A program made the position numbers and the translations under genes. The notes under the pieces were generated by a model. It had not been told where the DNA came from and did no database searches. It worked only from the letters and a program-made list of their open reading frames with translations. Below, in pieces: positions 1 to 5,306 of a stretch of 5,306 bases of DNA (position 1 is the stretch's first letter; every line of letters starts with the position of its first letter). The stretch is from Actinomycetes bacterium (GTDB taxonomy: Bacteria > Actinomycetota > Actinomycetes > JAHEKZ01): the NCBI GenBank assembly GCA_027117675.1, contig JAJAYM010000087.1, positions 1 through 5,306 of the forward strand, given 5' to 3'.

Positions 1-1073
1 CAGCCGCGGTCGCGGGCCCACAGGGCGGCGCGTTGGGCGGAGGTGAAAAAGCGATGGGTGCGGCCGACGTCGAGGACCTTGCCGGTGGGTTCTTGGATGA
101 TCCGGGTCAGGGTGGGGTTGCAGCTGAGTTGGTCGAAGAGGGGCCCGGGGATGGGGCTGCCATCGGCGAAGCGGGCCGGGCGCCACTGATCGGGCAGCGG
201 CTCCTCGGTGGTCTCATTCGGCAGGAACGCGTTCGGTGGTGCGGTGACGAGGATCTGCGGGCTCAGCCCGTTCGCGATGGGGAGTTGGTCGGACTGCGCG
301 GCGGCTTGGAGGGCGTCGATCAGCGCATCGTGACGGCGTTGGGTGGGAGTGCGGGGGTCGTCGTTGCTGGTGGGGGCTCCGCTGGCGGCTAGTAGTTGGG
401 TGAGGAGAGCGCCGCCCTCGGCGGTGGTGAGCATTTCTAGGCGCCAGGTTCCGTCCAGGAGTGGGGCGAGGGTGGCGCGACGGATTTGGGTTTGCCGGTC
501 GTGGTCGGCTTTGCCGCGGTCGGGGTCCAGGACGTAGCGCAGGTGCCGGGCGGCGGCGCGTAGCCCGGCTGGGTCCACGGTGGTGGCGAGGTCGACCATC
601 AAGGTGACGGCTTGGGCGGGGGCGTCGGCGGGGAGACCGGGAAGGTCGGTCAGATCGCTGAGCGTGCCGGTGATGGGCTGCAGGTGGGGGTAGCTGATCT
701 GCCCGGACAGGACCGCTGCCGCTGCTGGGGCTGCGGGGGAGTGACCGGCGGCCTCCCGTGGGGCCATCCGGAGGGTGCGCCGGAGCCAGGCGGCGGTGCT
801 GGTGGCGCCGTCGAGGGCCTGGCCGGCTCCGGCGGTGTCAGCTGCGGCCACGGTGGTGTCGAAGGCGACCTCGAGCCCATCGATCGCCGACCGCAGCCGT
901 GCCAGGCGGTGCTTGCGTTCGGTCGCCGTCAACGCGTGCGGGTCAACCTCAACGGCGTCCCGGATGGCCCCCGCCAGCGAAGCCAACCCAGCGCCGTTGG
1001 CCGACCCAAATGACTCGAACCGGTCATCAGGCGGCGGCGGTAACGGCGGTGACAGAGCCAACGAGGACCTCAC
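1..1073 (-). CDS. DUF222 / 13E12-repeat family protein, probable HNH endonuclease (partial, C-terminus cut by window edge)
   Basis: The minus-strand frame is open from a stop at 1119-1121 down to the window edge. From GTG at 1073 there are 357 complete codons; the last two window bases give TG, the start of a Cys or Trp codon. Residues ~35-250 resemble the helical DUF222 region (for example LARLRSAIDGLEVAF, the STAAWLRR stretch, and the RYVLDPDR and HDALIDALQAA segments). Residues 334-357 carry the VLDVGRTHRFFTSAQ signature followed by ARDRG, which in this family comes immediately before the Cys-x-x-Pro-x-Cys/HNH nuclease motif. That motif lies outside the window, so nuclease activity is inferred from the family. 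The start is uncertain: GTG 1073 has no Shine-Dalgarno sequence, whereas in-frame TTG 1061 has GAGG six bases upstream. The N-terminus contains a Pro-rich run (PPLPPPP). Gln codons favour CAA (10 of 16), unlike fbiB (2 of 9). The gene is often multicopy in actinobacterial genomes and its biological role is poorly known. Confidence 0.9.
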   Translation of the reverse strand, partial: MRSSLALSPPLPPPPDDRFESFGSANGAGLASLAGAIRDAVEVDPHALTATERKHRLARLRSAIDGLEVAFDTTVAAADTAGAGQALDGATSTAAWLRRTLRMAPREAAGHSPAAPAAAAVLSGQISYPHLQPITGTLSDLTDLPGLPADAPAQAVTLMVDLATTVDPAGLRAAARHLRYVLDPDRGKADHDRQTQIRRATLAPLLDGTWRLEMLTTAEGGALLTQLLAASGAPTSNDDPRTPTQRRHDALIDALQAAAQSDQLPIANGLSPQILVTAPPNAFLPNETTEEPLPDQWRPARFADGSPIPGPLFDQLSCNPTLTRIIQEPTGKVLDVGRTHRFFTSAQRAALWARDRG

Positions 1074-1242
1074 AGCGTGAGCAGGTGGTGGACGAATGGT
1101 GGTCGCTCTCGCCGTTACTCATCTGCGCCACTCAACTGCCTACCCAGCTGCGCTGTCACCGTTGATCAACTCGACCAACACCCACGCTAAACCAAGCTAC
1201 CGACAACTACGGCGCAGAGTTCCCCGGTGCTGTGCAGAACGC
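1074..1242. other. Intergenic gap between fbiB stop and DUF222 gene start
   Basis: This 169-base stretch lies downstream of fbiB and upstream of the DUF222 gene, both on the minus strand. It should hold the fbiAB transcript end and the DUF222 promoter if that gene is transcribed separately. I see no hairpin followed by a T-run on the minus strand and no convincing -35/-10 pair. The only distinct structure is a 10-base perfect palindrome at 1161-1170 (gttgatcaac). A 31-codon ATG ORF (1122 down to 1027, minus) begins here in a different frame from the DUF222 gene and has no clear ribosome binding site, so I do not call it. Confidence 0.6.
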
Positions 1243-2523
1243 CTATCGCTCCACGATGAAGTCACCGAGTCCATGCGGCACGCGCGGTGTCGGCGGCGTA
1301 GCCGCGTACCCAATCGCCACCGCTCCCATGGGCTGCCAACTGGCAAGAAGGTCGAGAGCTTCGCGCGCGACATCGGGGCAGAAGAGCGTCGACGAGACCC
1401 ATGCCGTCCCCACTCCTCGCGCCGCCAACGACACCAGGAAGTTCTCGATCCCCGCGCCCATCGAGAGCACGAACATCAAGTGCTCGGCGGTAGCTCGTCG
1501 GGCATCGGGATAGTCGTGCGAGCCGTCGTTGACCAGACAGGGCACCACGAGGGACGGAGCCGCGCGTAAGAGCTCGCCCCTCGCCATGCGGCGCTCGATC
1601 GACGTCTCGTCGACGCCGTCATGGCGCAGGTCGGCCCGCCACTGGTCGGCCATCGCATCGAGCAGCGTTTGTCGTCGTCCATCGGAGACGAGGACGAACC
1701 GCCACGGCGTCGTGTGGTGCGGCGCCGGCGCAGTGATCGCATCGGCGACCGCCGCGGTGATGACCTTGCGCGGAACGACCGCATCGGTGAAGGCGCGAAC
1801 GGTCCGACGGGAACGAACCACATCGTGCGAGCCAACAGGGAACAGGTCTTCCTGGCGGACGCGGACGACGGCTCTTGCACCTGGACCGTCGGTCTCTTGC
1901 ACGAGGTGGCCGAGCCCGCGGACGACGGCTACCGGGGTTCCCGCCGCCTTGCCCATCACGAGCTCGGCTGCAGCGGCGACCTCGTCGGCGACAGCCGGAA
2001 CTGTCACTTCCAACACCCGTCCGGTCATGTCTGGCGTGCCCCGGAGGTCCTGCAGTGGCGTGACGCCTGCGAGGCCAATCGCAATGTCGGTCTGGCCGAG
2101 GCGCCACGGACGCCCTGCGGTGTCAGTGATGATCACGCCCACGGTGCACCTGAGTGTTTCCTGCAGTGACGCGCGCAGTGCACGTGCGGACGCGTCCGGG
2201 TCTTCAGGCAACAGCACGAGCGACCCGTCTGCGACGTTGCTCGCGTCGACGCCGGCCGCCGCGAGCACGAGGCCATGGCGGGTCTCGACAATGGTGAGAC
2301 CGTCGCGTTCGGCGACGACACGCACCGTCTCGCCAGCTACGGCGTCCTCGCGGGTGACGCCGGTGACGACGCGTCCTTCATACTTACTGACCGCCTTGCT
2401 CGACACCACGACGATGTCACCGTCCTGCAGGGTTGGACAAGCCGAGGCAATCGCTTCAGGGAGGGCGAATCCGGAGGTGATCTCGGGTAGCCCCTCAAGC
2501 GCGAAGACGTGGAAGCTGCCCAT
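1243..2523 (-). CDS. fbiB: Coenzyme F420:L-glutamate ligase / dehydro-F420-0 reductase FbiB, two-domain
   Basis: FbiB is a cytoplasmic bifunctional enzyme that completes coenzyme F420. By family knowledge its N-terminal CofE-like domain adds L-glutamates (GTP- and metal-dependent) to F420-0, and its C-terminal FMN-binding nitroreductase-fold domain reduces dehydro-F420-0. The 426 residues are close to the roughly 450 of the mycobacterial protein, so both domains are present. The CofE part (about 1-230) shows GDIVVVSSKAVSKYEGR at 35-51, ETRHGLVLAAAGVDASN at 80-96, the TDTAGRPWRLGQTDIAIG core at 133-150, and DLRG with AVADE at 159-181. The linker contains QEDLFPVG (224-231). The nitroreductase part opens with RRTVRAF (239-245), continues with a PHHTTPWRF stretch, and ends with GDFIVER. 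The ATG at 2523 lies 5 bases after the fbiA TGA, with no evident Shine-Dalgarno sequence, so translation is probably coupled to fbiA. No frameshift or missing motif was noticed. Confidence 0.96.
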   Translation of the reverse strand: MGSFHVFALEGLPEITSGFALPEAIASACPTLQDGDIVVVSSKAVSKYEGRVVTGVTREDAVAGETVRVVAERDGLTIVETRHGLVLAAAGVDASNVADGSLVLLPEDPDASARALRASLQETLRCTVGVIITDTAGRPWRLGQTDIAIGLAGVTPLQDLRGTPDMTGRVLEVTVPAVADEVAAAAELVMGKAAGTPVAVVRGLGHLVQETDGPGARAVVRVRQEDLFPVGSHDVVRSRRTVRAFTDAVVPRKVITAAVADAITAPAPHHTTPWRFVLVSDGRRQTLLDAMADQWRADLRHDGVDETSIERRMARGELLRAAPSLVVPCLVNDGSHDYPDARRATAEHLMFVLSMGAGIENFLVSLAARGVGTAWVSSTLFCPDVAREALDLLASWQPMGAVAIGYAATPPTPRVPHGLGDFIVER

Positions 2524-2528
2524 GTGGT

Positions 2529-3512
2529 TCAGCGACGAAGTTCGACGGCTAGGTCGAGTGTGGCGCCGGCGATCGCCGCAGCGTCTTCTTCGGTCGTCAT
2601 CAGCAGCGGCCGCGAACGTTGGAAGACCCCGGCGGGGGCTGATGTCGACGCGTCCTCCTCAGCGACCAGCCAGCCGTCGAGCAGCCCACCGGCGATGCGT
2701 GCGCCATAGTGGCCAGCCACCCCGGAGGCTGAGGTCTCCACGCCGATGGCCGCCAGGCACGCGTCGGCCATCCCGCGCACAGGTGCCCCCCCAATGATGG
2801 GGGAGACGCCGACGACCGGCGCCGACGCCGAACGCAGCGCGTCGCCGATACCCGCTACCTGCAGAATCGCGCCGATGCTGACGATCGGGTTGGACGGCGG
2901 CAGCAGTACGACGTCCGCTTCGCGCACAGCGTCCAGAACCGCCGGCGTCGGCTTTGCCTCGGCCGCCCCGAGAAAGACGAACTCCTGCGCGGGCCGACGC
3001 GCCTGTTCGCGGACCCACCACTCCTGAAAGTGCAGCGCCTCCCGTGCCCCGGCGTCGTCAAGGACGACAACATGGGTCTCGATCGGGTCATCGCTCATCG
3101 GCAGCAATCGAATCCCCGGCTGCCAGCGGGAGCAAAGTGCAGCGGTGACATCGGTCAGTGACCAGCCCGCGCGCAGCATCTGGGTGCGCACGATGTGCGT
3201 GGCGATGTCGCGGTCGCCGAGGGTGAACCAGTCCGGTGGTACCTCGTACGCTGCCAACTCAGTGCTGACGCTGAACGTTTCGCCGTCGCGCCCCCAGCCC
3301 TGTGCCTCGTGGATGCCTCCACCGAGGGTGTACATGATGGTGTCCAAGTCAGGGCAGACGCGTAGTCCGAACAAGGTGATGTCGTCAGCGGTGTTGCCGA
3401 TCACCGTGACTGTGGCGGTCGACCACTCGTCATCTCGGTTGCCCAGGTGCCCGAGCAGGCCGCGCAGAAAGCGCGCGCCGCCGATCCCTCCGGCCAGCGC
3501 GATGATTTCCAT
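2529..3512 (-). CDS. fbiA: 2-phospho-L-lactate (phosphoenolpyruvate) transferase FbiA/CofD, F420 biosynthesis
   Basis: FbiA is a cytoplasmic transferase that moves the three-carbon phospho-acid moiety from its guanosine-diphosphate-activated form onto Fo. In mycobacteria the donor comes from phosphoenolpyruvate and the product is dehydro-F420-0. The 327-residue length is normal for CofD. The N-terminal glycine-rich loop ALAGGIGGARFLRGL spans 5-19. The family metal/substrate region NTADD lies at 40-44, with CPDLDTIMYTLGG at 53-65. GDRDIATHIVRT is at 99-110, LLPMSDDPIETHV at 136-148, FQEWWVREQ at 162-170, and PPSNPIVSIGAIL at 205-217. The conserved VSPIIGGAPVRG follows at about 236-247. The ATG at 3512 gives the expected N-terminus, where the family begins just before the glycine loop. 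No strong Shine-Dalgarno sequence precedes it. It is the first gene of the fbiA-fbiB unit, and its promoter must lie within or beside the start of the divergent methyltransferase gene. Fo synthase (fbiC) and the guanylyltransferase (fbiD) are not in this window. Confidence 0.97.
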   Translation of the reverse strand: MEIIALAGGIGGARFLRGLLGHLGNRDDEWSTATVTVIGNTADDITLFGLRVCPDLDTIMYTLGGGIHEAQGWGRDGETFSVSTELAAYEVPPDWFTLGDRDIATHIVRTQMLRAGWSLTDVTAALCSRWQPGIRLLPMSDDPIETHVVVLDDAGAREALHFQEWWVREQARRPAQEFVFLGAAEAKPTPAVLDAVREADVVLLPPSNPIVSIGAILQVAGIGDALRSASAPVVGVSPIIGGAPVRGMADACLAAIGVETSASGVAGHYGARIAGGLLDGWLVAEEDASTSAPAGVFQRSRPLLMTTEEDAAAIAGATLDLAVELRR

Positions 3513-3527
3513 GGCAGCATCTTGTCA
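3513..3527. promoter_or_regulatory. 15-base divergent start region between fbiA and the methyltransferase gene
   Basis: Only 15 bases separate the ATG of fbiA (minus, 3512) from the most upstream plausible start of the methyltransferase (plus, GTG 3528). This cannot hold two promoters with 5' leaders. Each promoter must lie inside the opposite coding sequence, or one or both transcripts are leaderless, or the methyltransferase really starts at ATG 3555 (gap 42 bases). I see no consensus -10/-35 pair and no Shine-Dalgarno sequence in either direction. That regulatory elements sit here is inferred from gene layout, not from a recognised motif. Confidence 0.35.
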
Positions 3528-4385
3528 GTGAGCAGAGTTGCGGATCTCCCGGCCATGGCCAAGCGCTGGACGACTGCCTTGGAGGCGTGGGCCATCCCGA
3601 AGCGCATCCTGGACGCCGCGACGCGCGATCCGTGGCTGCTGCCGGTTGCTCGCTTTGGCGGCCGAGCGGACCGGGCCGTCAGCGACCCGTGTGGTGTCTC
3701 GTTCGAACGTGCCGCCGAGGTCCTCCGGGACTCGCCTGGCACGGTCATCGACGTCGGGGCGGGTGCAGGAGCGGCGTCACTGCCGCTGGCGCCGTGGGCG
3801 ACCTCACTCACCGCGCTGGACGGCAACGCTGCGATGTTGGCCGCGTTCGCCGAGCGGGCAGCCCGGCTCGGCATCGAGCATCACGAGGTGCTCGGCACGT
3901 GGCCAGAGTTGGCCACCGAGATTGCGATGCACGACGTCGCCGTGGTCCATCACGTGGTCTACAACGTGGCCGCCATCGTGCCTTTCGTGCGCGCGCTCGA
4001 CGAGCGAACGACGCGCCGCGTCGTGCTCGAGTTGCCGCCTCACCACCCACTCACCTGGATGAATCCGCTCTGGAAGCAGTTCCACGACCTCGACCGGCCG
4101 GTGAGTCCGATCGCCAGCGACCTCGTCGAGATCCTCGGGGCCATGGGTGTGGCCGACCTACGTGCCGAGCACTGGACCACCCTCGGCCTCGCCGCCGCGG
4201 ATGGATCCGACTCTGAGTCGCTGGCAGAAAGAGCAGCGCTCGTGACGCAGCGCCTCTGTCTTCGCGTTGAGCGCGAGCCCGAAGTCGCGGCGGCGATGGC
4301 CGAAACGGACCCCGGCTACCACCGCGACATCGTGACGATCAGCTGGACGCCGGGATCAACACCTCGAAACGACACCCACCGCTGA
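3528..4385 (+). CDS. Class I SAM-dependent methyltransferase, substrate unknown
   Basis: This is a predicted soluble Rossmann-fold methyltransferase of 285 residues from GTG 3528. The SAM-binding motif I, VIDVGAGAGAASL, is at 73-85. The acidic residue at the end of strand 2 (TALDGN) is Asp98, expected to bind the SAM ribose. Motif IV-like DVAVVHHVVYNV is at 136-147. The family-like segment ELPPHHPLTWMNPLWKQFH (168-186), followed by LDRP, probably belongs to the substrate side. The N-terminus (AKRWTTALEAWAIPKRIL) matches, as I recall, a group of uncharacterised actinobacterial methyltransferases. The start is ambiguous: the frame stays open upstream into fbiA to ATG 3447, but that would overlap fbiA by 66 bases, so GTG 3528 or ATG 3555 (MAKRW) is more likely. 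Neither has a clear Shine-Dalgarno sequence. The gene is divergent from fbiA and convergent with the sensor kinase gene, whose 3' end it overlaps. Being next to F420 genes does not by itself show a role in F420 metabolism. Confidence 0.9.
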   Translation: MSRVADLPAMAKRWTTALEAWAIPKRILDAATRDPWLLPVARFGGRADRAVSDPCGVSFERAAEVLRDSPGTVIDVGAGAGAASLPLAPWATSLTALDGNAAMLAAFAERAARLGIEHHEVLGTWPELATEIAMHDVAVVHHVVYNVAAIVPFVRALDERTTRRVVLELPPHHPLTWMNPLWKQFHDLDRPVSPIASDLVEILGAMGVADLRAEHWTTLGLAAADGSDSESLAERAALVTQRLCLRVEREPEVAAAMAETDPGYHRDIVTISWTPGSTPRNDTHR

Positions 4386-5306
4386 CATTTTGCACGTCGA
4401 CTGTGCCGCCGTGAGCGTTGGCGATCCCCTGCACGATGGCCAGGCCGAGCCCCGCACCGCCATCGGGATCAGGGGTGCGCGCATGGTCTCCGCGGTAGCC
4501 AGCCTCGAAGACACGAGCGAGGTCGACGTCGGGGATCCCCCCGCAGGCGTCAGTAACGGTGACGGTTGCGGTGCCGCCTTCGACTGATGCGACCACGTGG
4601 ATGGTGCTGTCGTGCGGTGTGTGCCGGAGCGCGTTGCCGACCAGGTTGGCGATCGCCCGGCGGAGCTGTCGTTCGTCGGCAGTAATCGTGTCCTTGCCCA
4701 ACGGCTCCGCCTGGGCCGAGATGTGCACTCCGCGCGCCGCCGCCAAGGGCGCAGCAGCGGCGACGACATCGCCGACAACATCGGTGAGCGAGATGCGCTC
4801 ACGCACCAGGTGCAGCGCACCGGCGTTGATCCGGGACAGCTCGAACAGGTCATCGACCATGTTGGTGAGCCGGTCGACCTCGGTACGCAACTGCCGGTAG
4901 TAACGCTCTGGGTCGGGCGCGACGCCGTCTTCAAGCGCCTCCGTCATCGCGCGCATGCCGGCCAGCGGTGTTCGCAGGTCATGCGAAACCCACGCCACCA
5001 GTTCCCGTCTGGTTCTTTCGGCCTCCTCAGCCCTCGCGCGCTCCGCTCCTAGATCGCGAGAGTGCTGCTCGATCTGGTCGATCCGCCTGGCTAGGAGCAG
5101 TCCGATACCCACCGCAACGACGCCTGCCGCGGCGCAGACAACCAGCACGACGCCGAGGTCGTGTGATGAAAGGAACATCCGCTGCGCGGTAGCGGCGACG
5201 CCGACTACCACGGCAACGACAGCAGTCACCGGCGCCAGCCAGGCGAGAGTGCGCGCCGAGCGGCGTCCGAACACGTGCAGGAGCACCAGTCCGACCGCCC
5301 CAACGA
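4339..5306 (-). CDS. Membrane-bound sensor histidine kinase of a two-component system (5' end beyond window)
   Basis: The frame is open to the right edge, with 321 complete codons visible. Numbering from GTG at 5286, six more residues (VGAVGL) precede it and look like the end of an earlier hydrophobic helix, so the true start is probably outside the window. Transmembrane segments are seen at about 14-34 and 44-66, joined by a loop of about nine residues (QRMFLSSHD). A charged, probably coiled linker follows at about 69-95. The dimerisation/phosphoacceptor helix has WVSHDLRTPLAGMRA with phospho-accepting His102. The HATPase domain shows an N-box (ANLVGNALRHTP, Asn214/Asn218), a G1 box (DACGGIPD, 246-253), an F-box (VFEAGYRG) and a G2 box (GGAGLGLAIV, 277-285), and ends with CRFEVLIPASS. 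All catalytic boxes are intact. It is predicted to autophosphorylate and pass phosphate to a response regulator, which is usually encoded upstream on the same strand and so would lie past 5306. The signal sensed is unknown. Confidence 0.95.
   Translation of the reverse strand, partial: VGAVGLVLLHVFGRRSARTLAWLAPVTAVVAVVVGVAATAQRMFLSSHDLGVVLVVCAAAGVVAVGIGLLLARRIDQIEQHSRDLGAERARAEEAERTRRELVAWVSHDLRTPLAGMRAMTEALEDGVAPDPERYYRQLRTEVDRLTNMVDDLFELSRINAGALHLVRERISLTDVVGDVVAAAAPLAAARGVHISAQAEPLGKDTITADERQLRRAIANLVGNALRHTPHDSTIHVVASVEGGTATVTVTDACGGIPDVDLARVFEAGYRGDHARTPDPDGGAGLGLAIVQGIANAHGGTVDVQNVSGGCRFEVLIPASS

Noticed and set aside
33..1013. Plus-strand open frames at 33-392 and 612-1013, plus others in the left 1.2 kb
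   Set aside because: They are exact antisense shadows of the DUF222 gene. The minus-strand frame gives recognisable family motifs, while the plus-strand translations are Gly/Ala/Arg-rich low-complexity text with no domain.
1096..1569. Plus-strand open frame of 157 codons starting in the intergenic gap and running antisense into fbiB
   Set aside because: Most of it is antisense to the conserved C-terminal domain of FbiB. The product is Arg/His-rich with no motif, and there is no ribosome binding site.
1529..2797. Long plus-strand open frame (422 codons) antisense to fbiB and the end of fbiA
   Set aside because: The translation is a Ser/Thr/Arg/Ala-rich string with no recognisable motif, spanning two well-supported genes. 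Long antisense frames are expected in high-GC DNA.
2786..2812. C-run and G-run (ccccccc ... ggggg) that could form a hairpin resembling a terminator
   Set aside because: It lies inside fbiA and encodes the conserved SPIIGGAP motif, so protein sequence explains it. No T-run follows on either strand.
3447..3527. Upstream extension of the methyltransferase to ATG 3447 (312 residues)
   Set aside because: The extra 27 residues (MPEQAAQKARAAD...) are antisense to the conserved FbiA glycine loop and do not look like a methyltransferase N-terminus. GTG 3528 or ATG 3555 is more plausible.
3513..3527. A riboswitch or structured leader for the F420 genes
   Set aside because: The gap upstream of fbiA is only 15 bases, so there is no space for a leader outside the opposite coding sequence, and I see no conserved RNA motif.
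1..5306. A CRISPR array, toxin-antitoxin pair, transposon, prophage module or new defence system
   Set aside because: There are no regularly spaced repeats, transposase motifs or terminal inverted repeats. Every long coding region belongs to a recognisable family. The HNH-type DUF222 gene alone is not evidence of a defence island.

Overview
The window looks like a chromosomal segment of a high-GC Gram-positive bacterium (Actinomycetota). Codons are strongly G/C-ended. The linked fbiA-fbiB pair with a two-domain FbiB (CofE-like ligase fused to a nitroreductase-type domain) is the actinobacterial arrangement for coenzyme F420 biosynthesis. The flanking 13E12/DUF222 HNH-type protein and the sensor kinase architecture fit the same phylum. 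The sequence alone does not settle the family or genus; Propionibacteriales- or Micrococcales-like relatives are a guess.

Layout from left to right. Positions 1-1073 (minus) hold the N-terminal 357 codons of a DUF222/13E12-repeat protein, cut by the left edge just before its expected HNH zinc/nuclease motif. Positions 1074-1242 are a short intergenic gap with no convincing promoter or terminator. Positions 1243-2523 (minus) are fbiB and 2529-3512 (minus) are fbiA, separated by 5 bases and surely one transcription unit. Positions 3528-4385 (plus) encode a class I SAM-dependent methyltransferase of unknown substrate, divergent from fbiA with only 15 bases between the two start codons. Positions 4339-5306 (minus) hold the C-terminal 321 complete codons of a membrane-bound sensor histidine kinase. 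Its 3' end overlaps the methyltransferase tail to tail by 47 bases, and its 5' end lies beyond the right edge.

How the genes work together. FbiA joins a 2-phospho-lactate-type three-carbon moiety (in actinobacteria derived from phosphoenolpyruvate) to the deazaflavin Fo, giving dehydro-F420-0. FbiB reduces this intermediate and adds the poly-gamma-glutamate tail to make mature F420. The methyltransferase shares the fbiA promoter region but has no demonstrated link to F420. The kinase and the DUF222 protein appear to be unrelated neighbours.

I found no rRNA, tRNA, CRISPR array, insertion sequence or phage module. I see no evidence of a previously undescribed multi-gene system here. The items most worth a second look are the very compact divergent fbiA/methyltransferase start region, the uncharacterised methyltransferase itself, and the N-terminus of the DUF222 gene.
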